A stretch of 64,000 bases of DNA from Dehalococcoides mccartyi (GTDB taxonomy: Bacteria > Chloroflexota > Dehalococcoidia > UBA2979): assembly GCA_945865925.1 (NCBI GenBank), contig CAMBFG010000002.1:76421-140420 (forward strand). Direction: 5' to 3'. Positions 47,275 through 59,070 of this stretch are shown in pieces (position 1 is the stretch's first letter; the number at the start of each line of letters is the position of its first letter). Made by a program: the position numbers and the translations under genes. The notes under the pieces are model-generated. The model saw only the letters and a list, made by a program, of their open reading frames with translations. It did not search any database and was not told the DNA's origin.

Positions 47275-48609
47275 ATGCCCCCTCGCGTGGGCGAAGCCGA
47301 CATCGAGCGGGTGTTCCGCGACGAGTCGGCACGGGCGGTGGCATCCCTGGTCCGCTTCTGCGGCGACATTTCGCTCGCCGAGGAAGCGGTCCAGGAGGCC
47401 TTCGAGGTCGCGCTCCGGCGCTGGCCGTCCGAAGGCCTGCCACCCAGCCCGGCGGGGTGGATTATCACCACCGCTCGCAATCGCGCCCTCGACTGGCTGC
47501 GCCGCGAGAGCACCCGCGACGGCCGCCACCGCCAGGCGCACCTACTCCACACTCCCGATGAACCGTCCGAGGTGGGCCCCGTGGACGACGACCGGCTGCG
47601 ACTGATCTTCACCTGCTGCCACCCGGCACTCGCGGCAGAGGCCCAGGTTGCGCTGACACTGCGCCTGATCGCCGGCCTGCAGACGCCAGAGATCGCAAGG
47701 GCGTTCCTCGCGTCCGAGTCGACGATGGCGCAGCGGTTGGTACGCGCGAAGAACAAGATCCGCGACGCCGGGATCCCCTACCGCGTGCCGGATGACGCCG
47801 ACCTGCCGGCCCGCCTGCGCCCCGTGCTGTCGGTGATCTACCTCGTCTTCAACGAGGGCTACGTGACGACCTCCGGCGAGAGCCTCGTGCGCGCCGACCT
47901 CTGCCACGAGGCGATCCGGCTCGCGCACCTGCTGCTGGAACTGATGCCGGACGAGGCAGAGGTCAAGGGACTGCTCGCACTGCTGCTGCTGACGGAGGCG
48001 CGTCGTGCCGCGCGCACGACCACCGATGGCGCCCTCGTGCGGCTGGGTGAGCAGGACCGCTCGCTCTGGGACCGCGCGTTGATCGAGGAGGGTCACACGC
48101 TCGTGCGCGCCTGCCTGCGGCTGAACCGACCGGGGCCGTACCAGATCCAGGCGGCCATCGCCGCCGTCCACACCGACGCTAGCGAGGCCGCCTCGACGGA
48201 GTGGTCGCAGATCGTCGCGCTCTACGACCAACTGCTCGTATTCATACCGACACCGATCGTCGCGCTCAACCGCGCGATCGCCATCGCGGAACTCGAAGGA
48301 CCTACGGCCGCGCTGGCCGCAGTCGAGCCGCTCGACCTCGATGGGTACTACCTGTTCCACGCCACGCGCGGCGACCTGCTCGACCGGCTGGGGCGTCCCG
48401 TCGAGGCCTCCGAGGCGTTCGCCCGCGCCCTCGCCCTGACGCAGAACGAGGCGGAGCGGACGTATCTGCGGGAACGACGCGGCGGCAGTGTGACCACTAG
48501 CGCATGGCACGGAGCCTCCTATGACCCCTCGAACCACCCGCCTCGTTGCCGCGGCATCGGCCGCCCTGTTGAGCCTCACGCTCGCCGCACCGGTGCTGGC
48601 CGGACATGA
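47275..48609 (+). CDS. ECF sigma factor with C-terminal TPR-like domain (ECF42-type)
   Basis: [93 protein letters not shown]; follows YCII gene. Confidence 0.92.
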   Translation: MPPRVGEADIERVFRDESARAVASLVRFCGDISLAEEAVQEAFEVALRRWPSEGLPPSPAGWIITTARNRALDWLRRESTRDGRHRQAHLLHTPDEPSEVGPVDDDRLRLIFTCCHPALAAEAQVALTLRLIAGLQTPEIARAFLASESTMAQRLVRAKNKIRDAGIPYRVPDDADLPARLRPVLSVIYLVFNEGYVTTSGESLVRADLCHEAIRLAHLLLELMPDEAEVKGLLALLLLTEARRAARTTTDGALVRLGEQDRSLWDRALIEEGHTLVRACLRLNRPGPYQIQAAIAAVHTDASEAASTEWSQIVALYDQLLVFIPTPIVALNRAIAIAELEGPTAALAAVEPLDLDGYYLFHATRGDLLDRLGRPVEASEAFARALALTQNEAERTYLRERRGGSVTTSAWHGASYDPSNHPPRCRGIGRPVEPHARRTGAGRT

Positions 48610-49165
48610 CACGCGCCTGATCGGGCAGACCGATGGCGCGCTTCAGCAGGCGACCACCACGCCGACGCCCACTGGCACACCAGGACGCGGTCCCGAGGGT
48701 CGCGGCCCGGAGAACGCCCCCGGCCGAGCGACTGGGACACCGTCCGGTAGCACCACGCCGAGCGCGACGGGGCGTGATCGGGCCAAGACGCCACCGACCC
48801 TGCCGGCGAACGCCTCGGAGCGTGCGCGCACTGTCGTCCAGGCCGTTTTCGAGCGAAACCAGCAGGTGCGCGACCTCATGGCCCAACTCCGTACGGCACG
48901 TGGCCTCCCGAACAGCGGTGCGGAGGAGGACGTCACGGACGAATTCGCGAAGAACGCAAAGCAGAAGCGCTCCAGCGATCAGGTGGTCGACTCAAAGGCC
49001 CTCACGCCCGAACAGCGCGAGCAGTTCCAGGCGCAGTTGAAGGCGATTATGGCTGCGTTCGCTGAGACACTCCGCCAGTCCGCGAGCACGACTACCGAAG
49101 GCAACTCAACGGCGAGCCCCACCACGACCGCCACCGCGACGACCACGGCTACTGCGCGGCCATAG
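48521..49165 (+). CDS. Secreted low-complexity protein
   Basis: Signal peptide [28 protein letters not shown]; Thr/Pro-rich linker and tail. Confidence 0.7.
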   Translation: MTPRTTRLVAAASAALLSLTLAAPVLAGHDTRLIGQTDGALQQATTTPTPTGTPGRGPEGRGPENAPGRATGTPSGSTTPSATGRDRAKTPPTLPANASERARTVVQAVFERNQQVRDLMAQLRTARGLPNSGAEEDVTDEFAKNAKQKRSSDQVVDSKALTPEQREQFQAQLKAIMAAFAETLRQSASTTTEGNSTASPTTTATATTTATARP

Positions 49166-49174
49166 GAGATCCCG

Positions 49175-49669
49175 ATGCGATACCTCGCCTTGACAGGTGC
49201 GGTCCTGGCCGCGTTCACGCTTGCAGGCTGCGGATCAGATGACCCCGCCGCACCGCCAGCCGCGACCGCCGCAGCAAGCGCTGCGTCCACCTCGGCGACG
49301 ACCGCTGGGAGCGCGAACTACGCCGGCGACGCTCGCACCCTGCTGACCGACCTCGGCACGGCGCAGCGAGGCTTAGCGGACGCACTCGCCGCGAACACGC
49401 CGCTGTCGGACGCGTGGAAACAGGGCGTCACGGCACGAGTCACAGCGCTGGCCGCCATCGAGGAACGTGCGCAGAAGCTCGTCCCACCGGCCGCGCAGCA
49501 GTCAAGTAACACCCAGTTGTTGCTCGCCATCCGGCGCACCCGCGAGGCTGCGGACACCATTTCGGTGGCTGTCTCCGAGGGCAATGTGTCGATGCTGGAG
49601 CGGGCCAATTCGTTGCTGTCAGATGCTGCCTTCCAGACCTCTGCTGCCGTCGCTGTCCTGCCCCGGTAG
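49175..49669 (+). CDS. Lipoprotein of unknown function
   Basis: MRYLALTGAVLAAFTLAGCGSDD lipobox. Confidence 0.75.
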   Translation: MRYLALTGAVLAAFTLAGCGSDDPAAPPAATAAASAASTSATTAGSANYAGDARTLLTDLGTAQRGLADALAANTPLSDAWKQGVTARVTALAAIEERAQKLVPPAAQQSSNTQLLLAIRRTREAADTISVAVSEGNVSMLERANSLLSDAAFQTSAAVAVLPR

Positions 49670-49760
49670 GTGACCTGAGGGCCGGCTGCGGGCTCCTCGC
49701 CCCCGCCATCGCAGTCCCGATGGTGGGGCGCGTCCTTCTACCCTGACCAGATTCAGAATC

Positions 49761-49801
49761 GCCCCTTCCAGAGGCCCCCCATCGGGTCGTTCGGAAGGGG
49801 C
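49761..49801. promoter_or_regulatory. Inverted repeat upstream of gyrA promoter-like sequence
   Basis: GCCCCTTCC (49761-49769) / GGAAGGGGC (49793-49801), perfect 9-bp arms; followed by GCGCTGGTAGAATT. Confidence 0.45.
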
Positions 49802-49874
49802 TGCGCTGGTAGAATTAGAAGCCTAGAAACCCCTCCGCACGACTCCCCCGTCGGACCCCGCGAAGGGTGACTGA

Positions 49875-52454
<2,580 letters not shown>

Positions 52455-52515
52455 GTCGAGGCTCGGCCTCGCGGGTACACTCACCGCGCACCGGCGGCGA
52501 GACAGGCGGGCTCGA

Positions 52516-53313
52516 ATGGCTGATCAGGACACCACGGTTGAGGTCATGCAGGCCGTGCGAGAAGGGCCCGTCGCCACGCTGTGGTTGAACCGCCCGGAGC
52601 GCCTGAACGCCCTCAACACCGCGCTGATCGAGGCCGCCGCACACCAACTCGCCACCTGGGAGGCTGACCCTGGCGTACGTGTCGTGCTGCTGCGAGGGCG
52701 CGGGCGCGCGTTCTGCGCCGGCGATGACCTCAGCGGGATGGGCGACCCCGAGGTGCGCGCAGCGATGGACTTCACGCTGCGACGTGAGCAGGGCTATGAG
52801 CGCCTGTTCAAGGTGATCTACGACCTGCGCAAACCCGTCATCGCCGTGCTCCACGGCCACGCCGTCGGCGCGGGCGCGATGATCGCGCTCGCCTCGGACG
52901 TCCGTATTGCGGCGAACGATGCGCGCATCGGCTTCCCGTTCGTGCAGCGAGGCATCACGGGCGGCACGGCACTGGTCGCGCGCTACGTCGGCTTCGGCAA
53001 GGCGCATGAGTTGCTGCTGACCGGCGACCCCGTCACCGGCGACGAGGCAGAGCGCATCGGCCTCGTGACGCAGGCGGTGCCAGCGGGCGAGCTCGATGCT
53101 GCGGCGGCGAGCTGGGCGGGCCGCTTCGCGACAGCGCCGACGAAGGTGCTGGGGTTCCAGAAGTACCAACTGCACCACGGCATGAACCAGTCCGTGGACA
53201 CCGCATTCGCGCTGAACTCGTTCGGCGCGCTGCTGTCCCCCACGGCGAAGGACTCCGAGGAAGGTCGACTCGCCTTCAAGGAGAAGCGTCGTCCCGAGTT
53301 CAAGGGCAACTGA
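52516..53313 (+). CDS. Enoyl-CoA hydratase/isomerase
   Basis: TLWLNRPERLNALNTALI, GRAFCAGDDLSGM, KPVIAVLHGHAVGAGAMIALASDVRIAANDARIGFPF. Confidence 0.93.
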   Translation: MADQDTTVEVMQAVREGPVATLWLNRPERLNALNTALIEAAAHQLATWEADPGVRVVLLRGRGRAFCAGDDLSGMGDPEVRAAMDFTLRREQGYERLFKVIYDLRKPVIAVLHGHAVGAGAMIALASDVRIAANDARIGFPFVQRGITGGTALVARYVGFGKAHELLLTGDPVTGDEAERIGLVTQAVPAGELDAAAASWAGRFATAPTKVLGFQKYQLHHGMNQSVDTAFALNSFGALLSPTAKDSEEGRLAFKEKRRPEFKGN

Positions 53314-53319
53314 CCGCCC

Positions 53320-54372
53320 ATGCCCGAAACACCCGAGGCGACTTCAGAAGCCCACGAGGCGCCGGTCAGCGTCCTCGGTGAGTTCACGCTGATCGACCGC
53401 ATCATCGCGCGCCTCGGCGAGGCTGCCGCGAGCGACCTCGTGGTCCCACCGGGCGACGACGCAGCGGCGTGGCGCACAGGCCCGGGACTCGCGGTGGGCA
53501 CCATCGACGCGCTCGTGGAAGGCACCCACTGGCGCACGGACACGATGGCCTGGGGTGACGTCGGCTGGCGCGCGGTGACGGCAAACGTGAGCGACCTGGC
53601 CGCGATGGGCGCCGAGCCGCAATATCTGCTGATCGCGACGACGCTCGGCCCCGCCCTCACCATCGACGATCTCGATGGGCTGATCGACGGCATCGCCGAG
53701 TCGTGCCGGTTCCACAGCGTGCGCGTCGCCGGCGGCGATGTCGTGCGCGGCCCCGCGACGGCGATCGCGATCGCCGCATACGGACGGATCGAGGGCGGCA
53801 CTGCCGACGCCCCCCTGCTGCGCCGCTCGCGTGCGCGTGCGGGCGACTTCGTCGCCGTCTCTGGCACCCCGGGCGCCTCGGGCGCTGGCCTCGCACTGAT
53901 CGAGGCGGGGCGCGGCGCCGAGGTGGGCATCGAGATGCTGTTGCTGGCACATCGACGGCCGGTCGCGCGCGTGGCGCTCGGGCGCGCCGCTGCGGCCTCG
54001 GGCCTGCGTTGCGGGATGGACATCTCCGATGGGCTGCTGCAGGATCTCGGCCACATCGCCGAAGGTTCGGAGGTCGGCATCGAATTGGCTGCGGCATCGC
54101 TGCCCCTTCACCCCGCTGCCGTCGAGGCGCTGGGTGCGCGCATGGCGCTCGACCTGGCACTCGGTGGTGGGGAGGACTTTGAACTGATCCTCGTCGGCCC
54201 GCGGGAGGCACTCGTGCGGCTGGACACGCCTGAGGTACCCGTCACGCTCGTGGGGCGTGTCGTCCCCGACCACCCGGGCGAGGTGGTCGTCTGGGGCGCG
54301 GACGGCGAGGCCTACGAGCCACCTCGACGCGGCTGGGACCAGACGCGCGACTCTGGCGAGCGGCGCTCCTAA
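53320..54372 (+). CDS. thiL: Thiamine-phosphate kinase
   Basis: GDDAAAW, VSDLAAMGAEPQYLLI, VAGGDVVRGP, CGMDISDGLLQDL, LGGGEDFELI. Confidence 0.94.
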   Translation: MPETPEATSEAHEAPVSVLGEFTLIDRIIARLGEAAASDLVVPPGDDAAAWRTGPGLAVGTIDALVEGTHWRTDTMAWGDVGWRAVTANVSDLAAMGAEPQYLLIATTLGPALTIDDLDGLIDGIAESCRFHSVRVAGGDVVRGPATAIAIAAYGRIEGGTADAPLLRRSRARAGDFVAVSGTPGASGAGLALIEAGRGAEVGIEMLLLAHRRPVARVALGRAAAASGLRCGMDISDGLLQDLGHIAEGSEVGIELAAASLPLHPAAVEALGARMALDLALGGGEDFELILVGPREALVRLDTPEVPVTLVGRVVPDHPGEVVVWGADGEAYEPPRRGWDQTRDSGERRS

Positions 54373-54382
54373 CCTCGTACCC

Positions 54383-54862
54383 ATGAGTACCGCCAACCGG
54401 CTCACCCTCGTCACCACCGGTGTCGCGCAGACGCGCACCCTCGGCCGCCGCCTCGCCAAGATGCTGCGCGAGGGCGATGTGGTGCTCTTGCAGGGGACGC
54501 TGGGCGCGGGGAAGACCGCGTTCGCACAGGGCGTCGGGCAGGGGCTGAAGGTCGAGACGGCCGTCACCAGCCCCACCTTCGTGCTGCTCGCCCGTCACGA
54601 CGGCCCGCGCCGCCTCTACCACGCCGACCTCTACCGCCTCACCGACCCCGCAGAGGTGGCAGACCTCCACCTGATCGAGGAAGCACACGACGGCGTCCTG
54701 CTCATCGAATGGCCCGAGCGTGGGATGGGCGTCCTTCCGGGCGAGCACCTGCTCGTCATCCTCGAAGGTGTCGAGGGCGAACCGAAGCACCGCCGGATCA
54801 CGATCGCGTCGAGCGGCACGCGGTACGACCGCGTCCTGGACGGGCTAGGCGCGCGTGGTTAG
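54383..54862 (+). CDS. tsaE: tRNA t6A modification ATPase
   Basis: LQGTLGAGKTAFAQGVGQGLKVETAVTSPTFVLLARH; YHADLYRL; IEWPERG. Confidence 0.95.
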   Translation: MSTANRLTLVTTGVAQTRTLGRRLAKMLREGDVVLLQGTLGAGKTAFAQGVGQGLKVETAVTSPTFVLLARHDGPRRLYHADLYRLTDPAEVADLHLIEEAHDGVLLIEWPERGMGVLPGEHLLVILEGVEGEPKHRRITIASSGTRYDRVLDGLGARG

Positions 54863-55541
54863 TCCTCGCTACGACCTCGGCATCGACACAGCGGCCGACA
54901 ACGCCTCGCTCGCGCTGCTCGATGGCGACCGCGTCGTCGCGGAGCACGCGTGGCATGTCGAAACGACGATGTCGCTCGAACTGCTCGAGGCGCTCGACGG
55001 GATGCTCGCGCGAGCGGGGGTCACGCGGCAGGAGATCGCGCGCATCGCGGTGTGCGCCGGGCCAGGGCAATATGGCGGCCTGCGGACGGGCATCGCGACG
55101 GCGCAAGGGCTCGCGTTGGGTCTCGGCGTGCCACTGGCGGGCGTCGGACGGCTCGAGGCGGACGCCTGGCCCCACCTCGTCGAGGGCGGGCCGGTCGTCA
55201 TCGCGATCCACGACGCAGGGCCGGAGGCGCTCGCGTGGGCGGGGTACACCCCCGGCGAGGCGGGTGGGCTGCCCTCGGTCTACGCGGAACCGCACATCGC
55301 CCGCCCCGCGGACGTGATCCGGGACGCCCCTCAGCCCTCGATCTGGGTAGGGGAACTGACCGAGGCGCTCCGCGAGGTGCGCGACATTGCGAGCCGGGGC
55401 GGCGACACTGATGCACGGGCCGAGGCTCGGGCGGCGCACCTGGTGCGGATCGCGCGAGCTCGCGACCTCTTCGGGGACCCGGGTGCGGTGGACGCCGTCT
55501 ACCTACGCCCGCCCTCGATCACTCCACCGAGACCTCGATAG
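54855..55541 (+). CDS. tsaB: tRNA t6A modification protein
   Basis: LGIDTAADNASLALLDGDRVVAEHAW; CAGPGQYGGLRTGIATAQGLALGLGVPLAGV. Confidence 0.92.
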   Translation: MVSPRYDLGIDTAADNASLALLDGDRVVAEHAWHVETTMSLELLEALDGMLARAGVTRQEIARIAVCAGPGQYGGLRTGIATAQGLALGLGVPLAGVGRLEADAWPHLVEGGPVVIAIHDAGPEALAWAGYTPGEAGGLPSVYAEPHIARPADVIRDAPQPSIWVGELTEALREVRDIASRGGDTDARAEARAAHLVRIARARDLFGDPGAVDAVYLRPPSITPPRPR

Positions 55542-55570
55542 TCGAGACGACGCAGAGAGAGAGCATCACC

Positions 55571-56023
55571 ATGGAACGCACCCTCGTCCTTATCAAGCCG
55601 GACGCAATGCAGCGCGGACTGGCCTTCACGATCCTCCAGCGCTTCGAGCAGCGCGGGCTGAAGATCGTCGCGATGCGCCTCGTGCAGGCCGACCAGGCGA
55701 TCGCCTCGGAGCACTACGCCGAGCACGTCGGCAAGCCGTTCTACTCCGGCCTGATCGAGTACATCACCGCCTGCCCGATCATCGCCGCGGTCTTCGAGGG
55801 CACGGGCGCCGTCGCTGCCTGCCGCCAGACGATGGGCTCCACCAAGCCGGTCGAGGCCAACCCCGGCACCATCCGCCACGACTTCGGCCTGGAGATCGGG
55901 CGTAACCTCGTCCATGGCTCCGCGAACCTGGACGACGCCGCCCGCGAGGCCGAGATCTGGTTCCGTGGCCTGCCTGTCCTCGATTGGAAGCGTGCGACGG
56001 ACGGCTGGGTCTTCGAGCAGTAG
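55571..56023 (+). CDS. ndk: Nucleoside diphosphate kinase
   Basis: MERTLVLIKPDAMQRGLAFTIL; KPFYSGLIEYI; GTIRHDFGLEIGRNLVHGS. Confidence 0.96.
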   Translation: MERTLVLIKPDAMQRGLAFTILQRFEQRGLKIVAMRLVQADQAIASEHYAEHVGKPFYSGLIEYITACPIIAAVFEGTGAVAACRQTMGSTKPVEANPGTIRHDFGLEIGRNLVHGSANLDDAAREAEIWFRGLPVLDWKRATDGWVFEQ

Positions 56024-56047
56024 CCTGCTGTCGTACCGAGGTGACCG

Positions 56048-56797
56048 ATGCCTGACGCCGTCCCGCAAGCCGCCGCCGAACCCGCAAACAAGCGCTTCCG
56101 CACGGTCGAGGTGCGGCGCGTCGAGCGCGTGACGCCCAAGGCCGTGCGGATCACCCTCGGCGGCGACGCCCTCGAGGGCTTCGGGACGCCGCTGCTCGGT
56201 GGGCACCTCAAGGTGATGCTCCCTGGCACCGACCAGGTGCGCGCCTACACGCCGCGCCGCTTCGATGCCGCACGTCGCGAGATCGAGATTGACGTCATCC
56301 TCCACGGCGACAGCCTCGGCTCACGCTGGGCGATCGCCGCTCAGCCGGGCGATCCGATCGACCTGCGCGGCCCCGGCGGTCGAGGCCACACGGTCGACCC
56401 GAGTGCCGCATGGCACCTGCTTGCCGGCGACGCCTGCGCCGTCCCAGCCATTGGCATGGTGCTGGAAGCGCTGCCCGCCTCGACGCGCGCCGCCGTGATC
56501 ATCGAGGTCGGCGACATCACCGAGGAGCGCCCGCTGCCGAGCCTCGCGCAGGTGCAGACGTGGTGGGTGCGCGCCGGCGAAATCCCTGGCGAAGCCCTCG
56601 AAACCGCGGTGCGTTCGATCGACCTGCCGGAGGGCGCTGGCCAGGTCTTCCTCGCCTGCGAGTCCGGCATCATGCGCCGCATCCGCCAGCACCTGATCGA
56701 GGCGCGCGGCCTCGCCCCGACCTCGATGCACACGCGCGGCTACTGGAAAGCCGGCACTGTGAATTACCCCGACCACGACTACGGCCAGGACGATTAG
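56048..56797 (+). CDS. Siderophore-interacting protein (SIP/FAD-binding 9)
   Basis: GGHLKVMLPGTDQVRAYTPRRFDAARREIEIDVILHGD..LLAGDACAVPAIGMVLEALP..RGYWKAGTVNYPDHDYGQDD. Confidence 0.93.
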   Translation: MPDAVPQAAAEPANKRFRTVEVRRVERVTPKAVRITLGGDALEGFGTPLLGGHLKVMLPGTDQVRAYTPRRFDAARREIEIDVILHGDSLGSRWAIAAQPGDPIDLRGPGGRGHTVDPSAAWHLLAGDACAVPAIGMVLEALPASTRAAVIIEVGDITEERPLPSLAQVQTWWVRAGEIPGEALETAVRSIDLPEGAGQVFLACESGIMRRIRQHLIEARGLAPTSMHTRGYWKAGTVNYPDHDYGQDD

Positions 56798-56845
56798 CCG
56801 AACTGCGCCACGCACGAGCCGAGCCTCCGTAGTACGGTGCGCGGC

Positions 56846-59050
56846 ATGAACAGACTCATCATCGCCGCCATCGCCCTCGGTGCTGCCGTCCTCGTGGTCG
56901 GGGGTACCGCCTTCACGCTTCGGGGCGGTGGTGACGGGGCGTCTACGGGCACTCTGGGTGCACAGGTGCAGACCGCGAGTGGGCCGGCGGCCTCGAGCGG
57001 GGCCCGCGCGCAGTACCTGGAGGCGGCGGGGTATCCGCGGCCGGTGCTGTTCCGGAATGGCATCGAGACCCAGGGCGTGCGAGGCGTGCCAGTTGAGGAG
57101 ATGGTCGCGCTGGTGAAGCCATACGACATGGTGATCGCGAAGGCACTCGACGAAGAAGTCGTCGACCGCGGGAAGGTCGCCCCGTACATGGTCGCGATCA
57201 AGCGAGCCGCACCCGAGAAGATCGTGATCGACCACTTCCTGTTGATCGGTCGGAACCCCAAGAGCACCACGCCGCCAGTCTGGCCCGGACACTGGCTGCT
57301 GCTCAACGGCACGACGCTCGCGAGCGACCTCGGCGACGGCGCGGGGGACACGACCCTGGTGCTGACTGATCGCGCGGCGGTGGCGGCTGGCGACGAGGTG
57401 CAGGTGATGGCCCTCGATGCCGCCGGGAAGCCGGACTACGCCCGCCTCGAGCAGATGCGCATCGTGAGCGTGAGCGGCGACCGCGCCACGGTCCAGCGGG
57501 CCAACCACGGGACAACGCGCCAACGCTTCGAGGCTCGTCGCACGCGCGTGGCCGCGCACGCTGCGGTCACCTACGGCAACGGCGATCCGATCTGGAAGTA
57601 CAACTTCTGCCGCGAGGCCCCGCGTGATGCCTCGAACAAGCGACTGATCGAGGCACTCGCGCAGCCGCTGGCGGACTACCTGAAGCCGGGCGGGATCCTC
57701 GAGGGACTCGACGGCTACCAGTTCGATGTGGCGGCGTTCAGCACCACGGGGCAGAACCAGGGACAGCGCCGCCTCGACTGCGACAACGACGGCGCGCCGG
57801 ACAGCGGCTACGTGCGTGGCGTCAGTTCGTACGGCCTCGGTGTCGTCGAGTTCCAATCGGTGCTGCGAGGACTCGTGGGCGAGAAGGTGTTGCTGATCAG
57901 CGAGGCGACCGGCTGGTGGTCAGCCCGCGACATCGCCTTCGCCAACGGCATGGAGAATGAGTCCTTCCCCGACCTCCATCACTGGGAACAATTCTCCTCC
58001 GCGTACCAGCGCTACCAGTTCTGGCGCGAGACCTCCCGCGCGCCTCGGCTTTCCTATCTGCAGTTGAAGGAGACCACCGAGGCGTTCACGCGCTGTCCGG
58101 TGGAGGACAAGGGCACCAACTGGAAGATCCGCCTGTCACTCGGGGCTGCGCTGCTCGGCGACGGCTACTTCGCCTACATCTCCACCAACGAGGAGGGTCG
58201 GCCGGAGTGCAACTACGTCGACCGCGCTCGCAACAACCTGAACGTCTCTGAGATCGAAGAGTTCTCAGCCGGTGCGGACAAGCGCTACCACTATCTCGGC
58301 GCCCCGCGAGGCGAAGCGCAGCGGGTGGACCTCCTCGGCAGCGCGCCGAACCTGATCGCCAATGGTGGCTTTGAGGGCGACACCGCGGGAGCGACGACCG
58401 TCCTGGTACGTGGTGCCGCAGCGACGCTGGCGCGCGACACCTCGAATCCCGGCGAGGGGTCGGCGTCGCTCCGTGTGGACGTGCCCTCGTTGCTGGCCGA
58501 CCCGCAGGACAACCACATCCAGGTGCGCCTCGGCCCGTTCCGCGTGGAGAAGGGCAAGGAGTACACGCTGCGTTTCCGCGTCCGTGCGGACGCCGGCTAC
58601 GGCACCCTCTCCCCGCTGTTCGCGGAGGCGCCGATGCGTGTCGCGGTGAACCTCACTGCTGGCGGGCAGACGCCTGCCGAACAGGACGTGATGGCCTCGA
58701 AGGGATGGCGGGAGTATTCGCTTTCGTTCGTGGCCGCCGCCGATGACGCGCAGGCGAACCTCTTCGTGCTGCTCGGGAAGGAGGCGGGCTCGGTATGGCT
58801 CGACTCGTTGCGCTTGCAGGCAGGTCCGGGCGACGCCTTCACCCGCCGCTTCGAGCACGGCGCCGTCCTCGTGAACGGAAGTGCCAGCCCCGCCACCTTC
58901 GACCTCGGCACGCTCTACCCCGGCACGACGTTCCGACGCCTGCGCGGCACCATCGACACCGCCTTCAACAACGGGGCAGCCGTCAGCGGTCGCGTCACCC
59001 TCGGTGCGCGTGACGCGTTGATCCTGGTGGACACGAAGAGCCTGCCGTAG
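56846..59050 (+). CDS. Secreted putative glycoside hydrolase-like protein with C-terminal carbohydrate-binding-like module
   Basis: N-terminal signal; ILEGLDGYQFDVAAF, GMENESFPDLHHWEQF; NLIANGGFEGDTAGATT.. CBM-like beta module. Confidence 0.65.
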   Translation: MNRLIIAAIALGAAVLVVGGTAFTLRGGGDGASTGTLGAQVQTASGPAASSGARAQYLEAAGYPRPVLFRNGIETQGVRGVPVEEMVALVKPYDMVIAKALDEEVVDRGKVAPYMVAIKRAAPEKIVIDHFLLIGRNPKSTTPPVWPGHWLLLNGTTLASDLGDGAGDTTLVLTDRAAVAAGDEVQVMALDAAGKPDYARLEQMRIVSVSGDRATVQRANHGTTRQRFEARRTRVAAHAAVTYGNGDPIWKYNFCREAPRDASNKRLIEALAQPLADYLKPGGILEGLDGYQFDVAAFSTTGQNQGQRRLDCDNDGAPDSGYVRGVSSYGLGVVEFQSVLRGLVGEKVLLISEATGWWSARDIAFANGMENESFPDLHHWEQFSSAYQRYQFWRETSRAPRLSYLQLKETTEAFTRCPVEDKGTNWKIRLSLGAALLGDGYFAYISTNEEGRPECNYVDRARNNLNVSEIEEFSAGADKRYHYLGAPRGEAQRVDLLGSAPNLIANGGFEGDTAGATTVLVRGAAATLARDTSNPGEGSASLRVDVPSLLADPQDNHIQVRLGPFRVEKGKEYTLRFRVRADAGYGTLSPLFAEAPMRVAVNLTAGGQTPAEQDVMASKGWREYSLSFVAAADDAQANLFVLLGKEAGSVWLDSLRLQAGPGDAFTRRFEHGAVLVNGSASPATFDLGTLYPGTTFRRLRGTIDTAFNNGAAVSGRVTLGARDALILVDTKSLP

Positions 59051-59070
59051 AACTCGGCTACTCTGCGCCG

